Program-made: the position numbers and the translations under genes | NCBI RefSeq assembly: GCF_000381025.1 | Contig: NZ_KB905813.1 | Location: 354,716-418,715, forward strand | Direction: 5' to 3' | Length of the DNA stretch: 64,000 nucleotides | Origin: Streptomyces sulphureus DSM 40104 | GTDB taxonomy: Bacteria; Actinomycetota; Actinomycetes; Streptomycetales; Streptomycetaceae | Shown here: piece by piece, positions 37,228 through 45,272 of the stretch | How positions within the stretch are numbered: the stretch's first letter is position 1 | Layout of the letters: each line of letters begins with the position of its first letter | Notes under the pieces: generated by a model | What the model was told of the DNA's origin: nothing | Databases searched by the model: none | The model's input: the letters and a program-made list of their open reading frames with translations, nothing else

Positions 37228-37248
37228 CCCTCCGGGTTCTCAGCCCCG
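37219..37248. terminator. Bidirectional terminator formed by two stop codons
   Basis: CGGGGCTGA (37219-37227) and TCAGCCCCG (37240-37248) form a 9-bp stem with a 12-nt loop. The TGA of rarA is in one arm and the TGA of the convergent DUF2470 gene in the other, so coding ends and hairpin coincide. Confidence 0.7.
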
Positions 37249-38076
37249 CGCCGCGCGCAGCAGTTCGTGCATCGCCGTACGCAACTCCCGCACGCTGGCC
37301 ACGGGTTCGGGGAACTCGAACCGCGCGTCGAAGCACCGCCCCGTCCGGCAGAACCGCACCCGCAGCCCGTGCCGGTCCAGGGCGAGCGGGACGGCCGACG
37401 CCTGGAGGTCCGCCGGTTCGCAGTCGCTGCCCTCGGTGCACACCAGCGAGGCGAGCGACCCGATCTGCTCGGGGTGGGAGGCGGCGAGGTGCTGGAGCAG
37501 CTCGGCCTCGTGCCGTACGAGGGGGTCGGGCGCTGCTTCGGCGAGCTCGTCGGGCTCCACCTGCTCCGCGCCCCACAGGTCGTCGACGGCGGCCTCGCCC
37601 ACCTCCAGGCGCAGCAGCTCGTGGTCGCTCCCGGACGGCGCCCCCCAGGGGTTCTCTGCGGCGAGCAGCCGGGTCGCCTCCTCGCGCTCCTCCTCCGGTA
37701 CGGCGGTGAGCCAGCCGACGATCCACGCCCGTCCGCGGATGCGCTGCGGGACGGAGACGGGCGCCACATCCGTGATCTCCATCACGGCGGTCAACTCGTC
37801 CCCCCGCGCCAAGCGCGCGGCCCGAACTGCCGCCGCACGTGCGGAAACGAGCATCAGCACGCTGCCGTCGGGGGTGATGGTGCGTAGCTGCGGGGAGGCG
37901 TCGCCGCCCCCGGGGGCGCTCTCCTCGGGTCCGGGGACGGTGAGTACCGCAGATACGCTGGAATGCACGAGGGTTCGTACGCGCTCGGCGGCTTCAGGTC
38001 GCCGGGCCTCCGGCGCGGGACGCGGCTGACCTCCCTCGGCATCGGTGCCGGGCAGGGGACTCCCAGGTCGGAACAT
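37240..38076 (-). CDS. DUF2470 / HugZ-like flavin-reductase-fold protein
   Basis: 278 aa. N-terminal region (about 30-150) resembles the split-barrel pyridoxamine-phosphate-oxidase fold, and the C-terminus (about 185-275) is a DUF2470 domain (LLQHLAASHPEQIGSLASLV and ALDRHGLRVRF). This domain pair occurs in HugZ-like heme-utilisation proteins. There are four cysteines in the C-terminal domain (LVCTEGSDCEP, FCRTGRCFD). ATG 38076 has GAGGAG 5 nt upstream. The -10 of its probable promoter overlaps an iron-box-like palindrome, so expression is probably iron-controlled. An actual heme role is an inference from the family and the box. Confidence 0.78.
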   Translation of the reverse strand: MFRPGSPLPGTDAEGGQPRPAPEARRPEAAERVRTLVHSSVSAVLTVPGPEESAPGGGDASPQLRTITPDGSVLMLVSARAAAVRAARLARGDELTAVMEITDVAPVSVPQRIRGRAWIVGWLTAVPEEEREEATRLLAAENPWGAPSGSDHELLRLEVGEAAVDDLWGAEQVEPDELAEAAPDPLVRHEAELLQHLAASHPEQIGSLASLVCTEGSDCEPADLQASAVPLALDRHGLRVRFCRTGRCFDARFEFPEPVASVRELRTAMHELLRAARG

Positions 38077-38090
38077 GCGATCTCCTCAGC

Positions 38091-38109
38091 TAAGGTAAGG
38101 CTCACCTAA
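38091..38109. promoter_or_regulatory. Iron-box-like operator (DmdR/IdeR type)
   Basis: TAAGGTAAGGCTCACCTAA (38091-38109) agrees at 17 of 19 positions with the Streptomyces DmdR1 iron-box consensus TTAGGTTAGGCTCACCTAA. On the minus strand TTGAAC (38126-38131) and TTAGGT (38104-38109), spaced 16 nt, make a promoter for the HugZ-like gene whose -10 overlaps the box. The box centre is also 33 nt upstream of the rpsD start codon. DmdR1/IdeR represses with iron in actinobacteria. Confidence 0.78.
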
Positions 38110-38132
38110 CTTACAACGGAGGTCCGTTCAAC

Positions 38133-38744
38133 GTGAACCAGTCGCGTCCCAAGATCAAGAAGTCGCGCGCGCTCGGCATCCCCCTGACGCCGAAGGCCGT
38201 CAAGTACTTCGAGCAGCGCCCCTACCCGCCGGGCGAGCACGGCCGCGGGCGCAAGCAGAACAGCGACTACAAGGTCCGGCTGCTGGAGAAGCAGCGGCTG
38301 CGTGCGCAGTACGACATCAGCGAGCGGCAGATGGTCCGCGCGTACGACCGCGCGCAGAAGGTCGACGGCAAGACGGGCGAGGCGCTCATCATCGAGCTGG
38401 AGCGCCGTCTCGACGCCCTCGTCCTCCGCTCCGGGCTGGCGCGCACCATCTACCAGGCCCGTCAGATGGTCGTCCACGGTCACATCGCGGTGAACGACCG
38501 GAAGGTCGACAAGCCTTCCTTCCGCGTCCGCCCCGACGACGTCGTGACCGTCCGCGAGCGCAGCAAGCAGAAGCACCCCTTCCTGGTGGCCCGCGAAGGC
38601 GGCTACGCAGGCGAGGGGGAGACGCCGCGCTATCTCCAGGTCAACCTGCCGGCCCTCGCCTTCCGGCTCGACCGTGACCCGAACCGCAAAGAGATTCCGA
38701 TCGTCTGCGACGAGCAGCTCGTCGTCGAGTACTACGCACGCTGA
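38133..38744 (+). CDS. rpsD: 30S ribosomal protein S4
   Basis: 203 aa. S4 initiates assembly of the 30S body and binds 16S rRNA. It is the cysteine-free form, opening [21 protein letters not shown], with the S4 RNA-binding domain at about 90-150 ([36 protein letters not shown]). GGAGG 10-14 nt before GTG 38133 supports the start. The gene stands alone rather than in the alpha operon as in E. coli. The leader contains the iron-box-like site of the divergent gene. Confidence 0.97.
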   Translation: MNQSRPKIKKSRALGIPLTPKAVKYFEQRPYPPGEHGRGRKQNSDYKVRLLEKQRLRAQYDISERQMVRAYDRAQKVDGKTGEALIIELERRLDALVLRSGLARTIYQARQMVVHGHIAVNDRKVDKPSFRVRPDDVVTVRERSKQKHPFLVAREGGYAGEGETPRYLQVNLPALAFRLDRDPNRKEIPIVCDEQLVVEYYAR

Positions 38745-38754
38745 CGTCGGCGAC

Positions 38755-38813
38755 CCCCGCAGGCAACCGGCACCGTCCGGCGGGACGCGCCCGGTCGGCC
38801 CGGGCCTGCGGGG
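38755..38813. terminator. Hairpin between convergent rpsD and NB-ARC gene
   Basis: CCCCGCAGGC (38755-38764) pairs with GCCTGCGGGG (38804-38813) across a 39-nt GC-rich interior that can itself fold. It lies 10 nt after rpsD and 12 nt before the opposing stop. Probable bidirectional terminator. Confidence 0.6.
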
Positions 38814-38825
38814 AGTGCCGGGGGC

Positions 38826-41015
38826 TCAGCCCGGCGCCGTGCCCCGGCCCGTTGCCGTGCTGTCGCGTTCAGCGGCAGCACCGGCGGCGGGCCTTGGCCG
38901 TTCCGGGGCGATCCCGGCCTGCGGCTGCTCGGGGCTCGGCACCGTGCCCGCACGCTCGACCTCGTGCGCGAGCGTCGCCGAGAGGCCCAGGCGTACACCC
39001 CTCGCTCGCGCGGCTTCGAACTCCTCGGGGCCGAGGGCGGTGACGAGCCGCGTGCGGCAGGTTTGGCCGAGGTGGGCGCAGTGCGCCGAGCCGAAGTGCC
39101 TCGCGCCCACCGCGTCCCAACCGGCATCCGCGGCGCCGAGCAGCTCGGCCGCATGCTGCGGCTCCTCGTCGCAGGCGAGCGCCGAGAGGAACTCCGCGGC
39201 GACGGCCATGCCGGGGAGGTCGCCGAAGCGGAGCTTGACCGCGGCCGAACCGAGGACGGCGCGGAGCGCGCGCGGCGCGTCGCCACGTACGAGATGGACG
39301 TAGCCGAGGGTGTGCTGCGCGCAGGCCCAGGCCCAGTGGTCGTGGCTGTCCCCTGCGACCTCGGCCGCCTCCTGGGCGAGTCCCCTGGCGGTCTCCCACT
39401 CCCCGTGCGCGGCGTGGGCCTGGGCGAGTTCCACCTGGGTGAGGATCACCCAGGTGTCGAACTCGCCGAGCCGGCGGTAGCGATCCATCGCCTCGGCGAG
39501 GGCGGCTTCCGCGGCGTGCGGGTCGCCCTGGGCGAGGCGGAGGCAGCCGAGCCCGTGTGCCGCGTGGGCGATGGTGGCGCCGTGCCCCGACTGCCGTGCC
39601 AGGCACCGGCATTCGTCGAGGAAACGCTCCGCCGCGTCGCCCTCTCCCTGGGCCAGCGCGAGCAGGGCGCGGACCCACAGCGCCTTGGCGCGCACCGCAG
39701 CGCGCGTACCGGGGGCGGCGAGTGCGCGGTCCAGCCAGTGCGCGCCCTCGCGCTGCCGTCCGCACCCGATCCAGAGGAACCAGAGCGCACCGGCGAGGAA
39801 CTGCGCGAGGTCGGCGTCCTCGGGCTCACCGGTGCCGCACTCCAGGGCGGCGCGCAGGTTGCGCAGTTCGTGCGCGGCACGGGTCACCGTCTCCTGCTGT
39901 CGCGGACCGAACCAGTCCAGCTCGGACCGGGCCGCGACGCCGACGTACCAGTCCCGGTGCCGGCGTCGACGTAGATCCCCCTCGCCCAGCCGCTCCAGCC
40001 ACTCGGCGCCGTACGCGCGCACCGTCTCCAACAGGTGGTAGCGGGCCTGCCCCCGGGTCCCGAGCCCGGGGGAGCGGACGACGACGGACTGGGCCACCAG
40101 GCCGTCGAGGGTGTCGAGCACCCGCCGGCTCGGGAGGTCCTCGTCGGAGCAGAGGTACTCCGCTGCCTCCAGGTCGAACTCGCCTGCGAAGACGGAGAGT
40201 CGGGCCCACAGCAGCCGCTCCTGCGGTGAGCAGAGTTGGTGGCTGAGGCCCACCGCGGTACGCAGGCTCCTGTGGTGTTCCGGGCCCGCTCTCGTGCCGC
40301 ACTCCAGCACGTCGAACCGGTCGGTGAGGCGCTCGTGGAGCTGCCCGGGGGAGAGCGCCCGCAGCCGGTGGGCGGCGAGTTCGATCGCGAGCGGGAGGCC
40401 GTCGAGGTCTCGGCAGACGTCGGCGAGCACTCCCGGCGGTGCCGCGTCGGCCTCGTCGGAGGGGACGCCTGCGGCGCGCTCGGCGAGGAGGGAGACGGCC
40501 TCGTCCTCGGGGAGCGGCGGCACCATGCAGACGTACTCGCCCGGTGCGTCGAGCGGGCGTCTGCTCGTGGCGAGGATGCGCACCGTGCCGCTGTGCTCGA
40601 GGAGGCGGACGAGGAGCGCGGTGCACTCCGCGTCGAGGCGCTCGCACCCGTCGAGCACCAGCAGCGAAGCGGGGCTCTGCGGCGCCGTGCCGGTGCCGGA
40701 CGCCGTGAAGTCCCGGAGACGGGAGCGGAGTTGGGGCGCCGTCGCCGTGTGCGAGACGTCGAGGCGCCAGACGCCGCCGGTGAACCGATCCTGCGCGGCG
40801 GTGGCCGCGTGCTGGGCGAGGCGGGACTTGCCGACTCCCGCGGGGCCCGTGAGCGTGACGAGGCGGGCACGCTCCACGAGGCCGCTGAGCAGCCGGAGTT
40901 CGGCGTCGCGTCCCACGAACGCGTCGAGCGGGAGGGGCAGGTTGCCGCGTGCGCCCGGCGGCCGGTCCTGCGGCCGCGGTGCCGAGTCCTCGAAGAGTCG
41001 CAACGGGGTGCCCAT
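38826..41015 (-). CDS. NB-ARC/AfsR-like ATPase with TPR-like region
   Basis: 729 aa. STAND-type ATPase: P-loop GPAGVGKSRLA (about 57), Walker B ASLLVLDGCERLD, sensor LATSRRPL, and GLPLAIELAAHRLRAL, the motif typical of AfsR/NB-ARC modules. A TPR-like helical region (about 380-660) includes AALAEAMDRYRRL and AQAHAAHGEWETARGLAQEA. No SARP or LuxR DNA-binding domain is present at either end, unlike AfsR or LAL regulators, so it is a stand-alone sensor/scaffold of unknown partner. ATG 41015 lacks a ribosome-binding site; a promoter with TACTCT nine bases upstream suggests a near-leaderless mRNA. Confidence 0.85.
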   Translation of the reverse strand: MGTPLRLFEDSAPRPQDRPPGARGNLPLPLDAFVGRDAELRLLSGLVERARLVTLTGPAGVGKSRLAQHAATAAQDRFTGGVWRLDVSHTATAPQLRSRLRDFTASGTGTAPQSPASLLVLDGCERLDAECTALLVRLLEHSGTVRILATSRRPLDAPGEYVCMVPPLPEDEAVSLLAERAAGVPSDEADAAPPGVLADVCRDLDGLPLAIELAAHRLRALSPGQLHERLTDRFDVLECGTRAGPEHHRSLRTAVGLSHQLCSPQERLLWARLSVFAGEFDLEAAEYLCSDEDLPSRRVLDTLDGLVAQSVVVRSPGLGTRGQARYHLLETVRAYGAEWLERLGEGDLRRRRHRDWYVGVAARSELDWFGPRQQETVTRAAHELRNLRAALECGTGEPEDADLAQFLAGALWFLWIGCGRQREGAHWLDRALAAPGTRAAVRAKALWVRALLALAQGEGDAAERFLDECRCLARQSGHGATIAHAAHGLGCLRLAQGDPHAAEAALAEAMDRYRRLGEFDTWVILTQVELAQAHAAHGEWETARGLAQEAAEVAGDSHDHWAWACAQHTLGYVHLVRGDAPRALRAVLGSAAVKLRFGDLPGMAVAAEFLSALACDEEPQHAAELLGAADAGWDAVGARHFGSAHCAHLGQTCRTRLVTALGPEEFEAARARGVRLGLSATLAHEVERAGTVPSPEQPQAGIAPERPRPAAGAAAERDSTATGRGTAPG

Positions 41016-41024
41016 GGGAGACGG

Positions 41025-41054
41025 AGAGTATCGGCCAGGTAGCCGACCGTACAA
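41025..41054 (-). promoter_or_regulatory. Candidate promoter of the NB-ARC gene
   Basis: On the minus strand TTGTAC (41049-41054), an 18-nt spacer, and TACTCT (41025-41030). The -10 is 9 nt upstream of ATG 41015, so the transcript would start within a few bases of the start codon. Confidence 0.5.
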
Positions 41055-41234
41055 TCGCCCCGAAAGACCAGCTTCAATATGGCGATCGCGTCGGCGGGGC
41101 TCGCCCTGCGGCGGGCCGGCATCCGGTGGGGGAGTGTCGGTCGGGCGCGATAGGGTCGGCACTCCGGCGCCGTGGCGGGGAGTTCGGGCGGCGACCGTGG
41201 TGAGAAGGTCGAGATCCTAGGGAAGCGGTGCGGC

Positions 41235-41690
41235 GTGTCCGGTGGAGAAGTAGCCGGCCTGCTGGTCGCGGTCTTCTGGGCGATCCTGGTGTCGTTCCTC
41301 GCAGTCGTGCTGGTGAGGCTCGCGCAGACGCTCAGGGCGGCGACGAAGTTGGTCAACGGCGTGACGGAGCAGGCAGTTCCGCTGCTCGGCGAGGCGTCCG
41401 CGACGGTCCGCTCCGCGCAGACCCAGCTCGACCGCGTCGACGCCATCGCGACCGACGTCCAAGAGGTCACCTCCAACGCCTCCGCGCTCTCCTCGACCGT
41501 CTCCACCACTTTCGGGGGACCCCTCGTCAAGGTCGCGTCCTTCGGGTACGGCGTGCGCAGGGCGCTCGGCCGCAAGAAGGCCGAGCCGCCGCAGCGCCGC
41601 GTCGTACTGGGCCGTACGCTGCCCCAGCCGAGGCGCGGGCGGCCGCGCAAGGACCGCAACGAGCGCCGCAGCGGGCGCGACAAGGGGTGA
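41235..41690 (+). CDS. DUF948-type membrane protein
   Basis: 151 aa. One N-terminal membrane helix (about 6-28, AGLLVAVFWAILVSFLAVVLV) followed by a long amphipathic helix with AQTLRAATKLVNGVTEQAVPLL and TVRSAQTQLDRVDAI, and a very basic tail (RRGRPRKDRNERRSGRDKG). The pattern fits DUF948 proteins with unknown function. GTG 41235 matches the family N-terminus (M)SGGEVAGLL. It begins a unit with the next two genes, upstream of alaS. Confidence 0.85.
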   Translation: MSGGEVAGLLVAVFWAILVSFLAVVLVRLAQTLRAATKLVNGVTEQAVPLLGEASATVRSAQTQLDRVDAIATDVQEVTSNASALSSTVSTTFGGPLVKVASFGYGVRRALGRKKAEPPQRRVVLGRTLPQPRRGRPRKDRNERRSGRDKG

Positions 41691-41696
41691 ACAGCC

Positions 41697-42014
41697 GTGT
41701 TCCGAAGAGCCTTCTGGTTCACCACCGGCGCCGCGGCCGGCGTCTGGGCCACCACCAAGGTCCAGCGCAAGCTGCGTGAACTCGCCCCCGACGCGCTCGC
41801 GGTGCGTGCCGCGGACAAGGCCGTCGAAGGCGGTGAGCGCTTGCGCGTCTTCGCGCTCGACGTCCGGGCCGGAATGGCCCGCCGCGAGGAGGAGTTGAAC
41901 GAGGCGCTGGGACTCAACGCCCCCGTCGACGCCGCGCCCCCGCCCAGGATTCTGCCCGCCCTCGGGCAGCACGCCCCCACCACCAACCCGCACGACCGGA
42001 ATGAGGACCACTGA
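41697..42014 (+). CDS. DUF6167-like small protein upstream of alaS
   Basis: 105 aa. A short hydrophobic stretch at the N-terminus ([19 protein letters not shown]) is followed by an alpha-helical middle ([31 protein letters not shown]) and a Pro-rich C-terminus. The order DUF948 protein, this protein, alaS is typical of streptomycetes. The function is unknown. GTG 41697 lies 6 nt after the upstream stop, and its own stop shares a base with the alaS start. Confidence 0.8.
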   Translation: MFRRAFWFTTGAAAGVWATTKVQRKLRELAPDALAVRAADKAVEGGERLRVFALDVRAGMARREEELNEALGLNAPVDAAPPPRILPALGQHAPTTNPHDRNEDH

Positions 42015-44683
42015 TGGAGTCGGCTGAAATCCGCCGCCGCTGGCTGCGCTTCTTCGAGGAGCGGGGGCACGCAGTCGTGCCGTCGGCGTCGCTGATCGCG
42101 GACGACCCGACGCTGCTCCTGGTCCCCGCCGGCATGGTCCCCTTCAAGCCGTACTTCCTCGGCGAGGTCGCAGCGCCGTGGCCCCGCGCCACCAGCGTGC
42201 AGAAGTGCGTCCGCACGCCGGACATCGAGGAGGTGGGCAAGACCACGAGGCACGGCACCTTCTTCCAGATGTGCGGCAACTTCTCCTTCGGCGACTACTT
42301 CAAGGAAGGCGCCATCAAGCTCGCCTGGGAGCTGATGACGACGCCGCAGGAGGACGGCGGCTACGGCCTGGACCCGGAGCGCCTCTGGATCACCGTCTAC
42401 CTGGAGGACGAGGAGGCCGAACGGATCTGGCGGGACGTCGTGGGCGTCCCCGAGGAGCGCATCCAGCACCTCGGCATGGAGGAGAACTACTGGTCGATGG
42501 GCGTGCCGGGACCGTGCGGCCCGTGCTCGGAGATCAGCTACGACCGCGGTCCGGAGTTCGGCGAGGCCGGCGGCCCCGCCATCAACGACGAGCGGTACAT
42601 CGAGCTGTGGAACCTCGTCTTCATGCAGTACGAGCGGGGCGAGGGCAGCGGCAAGACCGACTTCGAGATCCTCGGGGACCTCCCCAAGCAGAACATCGAC
42701 ACGGGGCTGGGCCTCGAGCGCCTCGCGATGATCCTGCAGGGCGTGCAGAACATGTTCGAGGTGGACACCACCCGCCTCATCATCGACCACGCCGGCGAAC
42801 TCGCAGGCGTGCGCTACGGCGAGGACGAGCAGCAGGACGTCTCGCTGCGCGTCGTGGCCGACCACATCCGCACCTCGATCATGCTCATCGGGGACGGCGT
42901 CACTCCGGGCAACGAGGGCCGCGGGTACGTCCTGCGCCGCATCATGCGCCGCGCGATCCGCAACATGCGCCTGCTCGGCGCCAAGGGGCCCACCGTCGCC
43001 GAGCTCACCGACGCCGTCATCCGCGCGATGGGCCCGCAGTACCCGGAGCTCGTCGAGGACCGCAGGCGGATCGAGACGGTCGCCCTCGCCGAGGAGGCCG
43101 CCTTCCTCAAGACACTCAAAGCCGGCACCAACATCCTCGACGCGGCCGTCACCGAGACGAGGAAGAGCGGCTCGAACGTCCTCCCGGGCGACCAGGCGTT
43201 CCTGCTCCACGACACCTGGGGCTTCCCGATCGACCTCACCCTGGAGATGGCGGCCGAGCAGGGCCTCAGCGTCGACGAGCAGGGCTTCCGCCGCCTGATG
43301 AAGGAGCAGCGGGAGCGCGCCAAGGCCGACGCGCAGGCGAAGAAGCAGGGCCACGCCGACCTCAGCGCCTACCGCGAGATCGCCGACGCCGCCGGCGGGA
43401 CCGACTTCACCGGCTACACGGACACGGCCGACGAGGCGACCGTCGTCGGCCTCCTCGTCGACGGCCTCCCCTCGCCCGCGGCGCACGAGGGGGACGAGGT
43501 CGAGGTCGTCCTCGACCGCACCCCGTTCTACGCCGAGGGCGGCGGCCAGCTCGCCGACACCGGGCGCATCAGGCTCCACAACGGCGCCCAGGTCGAGGTG
43601 CGCGACGTCCAGCAGCCCGTCCCCGGTGTCAGCGTGCACAAGGGCGTCGTCACCGTCGGCGAGATCACGGTCGACGCACCCGCCTACGCGGAGATCGACG
43701 CCACCCGCCGCCGCTTCATCGCCCGCGCGCACAGCGCCACCCACCTCACCCACCAGGCGCTGCGCGATGCGCTCGGCCCGACGGCGGCGCAGGCCGGCTC
43801 GGAGAACGCCCCCGGCAGGTTCCGGTTCGACTTCGGTTCGCCGACGGCCGTCCCGGGCTCCGTGCTCACCGACGTCGAGCAGCAGATCAACACCGTCCTC
43901 GCCCGTGAACTCGACGTCCAGGCCGAGTACATGGGCATCGACGAGGCGAGGAAGCAGGGCGCGCTCGCCGAGTTCGGGGAGAAGTACGGGCAGACGGTCC
44001 GCGTCGTCACGATCGGCGACTTCTCCAAGGAGCTCTGCGGCGGCACCCACGTCCACAACACGGCGCAGCTCGGTCTCGTGAAGCTCCTCGGGGAGTCTTC
44101 GATCGGGTCGGGGGTGCGCCGCGTCGAGGCGCTCGTGGGCGTCGACGCCTATCAGTACCTCGCGCGGGAGCACACCGTCGTCTCGCAGCTCACCGAGCTC
44201 CTCAAGGGGCGGCCAGAGGAGCTCCCCGAGCGGGTCTCCGGCATGCTCGGTCGGCTGCGGGAGGCCGAGAAGGAGATCGAGCGCTTCCGTGCCGAGAAGG
44301 TGCTCCAGGCGGCCGGGGGCCTCGCCGAGGGCGCGAAGGACGTGCGCGGCACCGCGCTCGTCGCGGCCCGCGTCCCCGACGGCACGGCCGCCGACGACCT
44401 GCGCACCCTCGTCCTCGACGTGCGTCAGCGCCTCGGCAGCCGCCCGGGCGTCGTGGCGCTCTTCGCGGTGACGGGCGGGCGGCCGCTCACGGTCGTCGCC
44501 ACCAACGAGGCGGCGCGCGAACTCGGCCTCAAGGCGGGCGACCTGGTGCGCACCGCGGCGAAGACGCTCGGCGGCGGTGGCGGCGGCAAGCCCGACGTCG
44601 CGCAGGGCGGCGGCCAGAACCCGGAGGCGGTCGACGAGGCGGTCGGCGCCGTCGAGCGGCTCGTCGCGGAGGCCGGCTCCTGA
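42014..44683 (+). CDS. alaS: Alanyl-tRNA synthetase
   Basis: 889 aa. Class II synthetase with all domains: catalytic core (1-~240) with [17 protein letters not shown] and [17 protein letters not shown], tRNA-recognition region, editing domain with [11 protein letters not shown] and the zinc motif [13 protein letters not shown], and the C-Ala oligomerisation domain ending [14 protein letters not shown]. It aminoacylates tRNA-Ala and clears mischarged Ser/Gly. ATG 42014 shares a base with the upstream stop (ATGA-type), and its stop overlaps the ruvX start, so the region is one operon. Confidence 0.97.
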   Translation: MESAEIRRRWLRFFEERGHAVVPSASLIADDPTLLLVPAGMVPFKPYFLGEVAAPWPRATSVQKCVRTPDIEEVGKTTRHGTFFQMCGNFSFGDYFKEGAIKLAWELMTTPQEDGGYGLDPERLWITVYLEDEEAERIWRDVVGVPEERIQHLGMEENYWSMGVPGPCGPCSEISYDRGPEFGEAGGPAINDERYIELWNLVFMQYERGEGSGKTDFEILGDLPKQNIDTGLGLERLAMILQGVQNMFEVDTTRLIIDHAGELAGVRYGEDEQQDVSLRVVADHIRTSIMLIGDGVTPGNEGRGYVLRRIMRRAIRNMRLLGAKGPTVAELTDAVIRAMGPQYPELVEDRRRIETVALAEEAAFLKTLKAGTNILDAAVTETRKSGSNVLPGDQAFLLHDTWGFPIDLTLEMAAEQGLSVDEQGFRRLMKEQRERAKADAQAKKQGHADLSAYREIADAAGGTDFTGYTDTADEATVVGLLVDGLPSPAAHEGDEVEVVLDRTPFYAEGGGQLADTGRIRLHNGAQVEVRDVQQPVPGVSVHKGVVTVGEITVDAPAYAEIDATRRRFIARAHSATHLTHQALRDALGPTAAQAGSENAPGRFRFDFGSPTAVPGSVLTDVEQQINTVLARELDVQAEYMGIDEARKQGALAEFGEKYGQTVRVVTIGDFSKELCGGTHVHNTAQLGLVKLLGESSIGSGVRRVEALVGVDAYQYLAREHTVVSQLTELLKGRPEELPERVSGMLGRLREAEKEIERFRAEKVLQAAGGLAEGAKDVRGTALVAARVPDGTAADDLRTLVLDVRQRLGSRPGVVALFAVTGGRPLTVVATNEAARELGLKAGDLVRTAAKTLGGGGGGKPDVAQGGGQNPEAVDEAVGAVERLVAEAGS

Positions 44684-45147
44684 TGCGACGCGGCAGGCGC
44701 CTCGGCGTCGACGTGGGGGACGCCCGGATCGGGGTCGCCAGCAGCGACCCCGACGGACTGCTGGCAACCCCCGTGGAGACGGTGTCGGGCAGGGACGTCC
44801 CCGCTGCCCGGCGCCGGCTCGTCGCGCTCGTGGAGGAGTACGAGCCGCTCGAGGTGGTCGTCGGCCTGCCCCGTTCGCTGAACGGGGGAGAGGGGCCGGC
44901 CGCTGCCAAGGTGCGGGCCTTCGTCGAGGAGTTGGCGAAAGCGGTCGCGCCGGTGGCGGTGCGCCTCGTCGACGAGCGGATGACGACGGTGAGTGCGGCG
45001 CAGTCGATGCGCGCCTCCGGAGTCAGTGCGAAGAAGGGCCGCTCGCGCATCGACCAGGCCGCCGCCGTGGTCATCCTCCAGACCGCGCTGGAGACGGAGC
45101 GCACCTCGGGCGAGGCCCCGGGGGAGTGCGTCGAAGTGGTTGTCTGA
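44683..45147 (+). CDS. ruvX: Putative pre-16S rRNA nuclease / RuvX (YqgF)
   Basis: 154 aa. YqgF-type RNase H fold: RRLGVDVGDARIGVA, VVGLPRSLNGGEGPAAAKV, and DERMTTVSAAQSMRASG. YqgF family members process 16S rRNA 5' ends and/or resolve junctions. Acidic residues Asp, Glu and Asp in these motifs are present. The ATG shares a base with the alaS TGA, and mltG follows after 125 nt. Confidence 0.93.
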   Translation: MRRGRRLGVDVGDARIGVASSDPDGLLATPVETVSGRDVPAARRRLVALVEEYEPLEVVVGLPRSLNGGEGPAAAKVRAFVEELAKAVAPVAVRLVDERMTTVSAAQSMRASGVSAKKGRSRIDQAAAVVILQTALETERTSGEAPGECVEVVV

Positions 45148-45272
45148 TCGCGGTACGGTAACGTTCCGCCGGAACAACGGCAGCCTCCCGAACAGCACTT
45201 GCCCAGCGCGGGGTGAGGAACCCCGCGCAGATCGCGCACACCGTCGGCTGCCGTGTCGGCGCAAGGGGATCG

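Noticed and set aside
39884-44767. A 1627-codon open frame on the minus strand spanning alaS and the NB-ARC region
   Set aside because: Covers alaS in antisense and overlaps NB-ARC in another frame; the translation has no recognised domain, so it is a GC-skew artefact.
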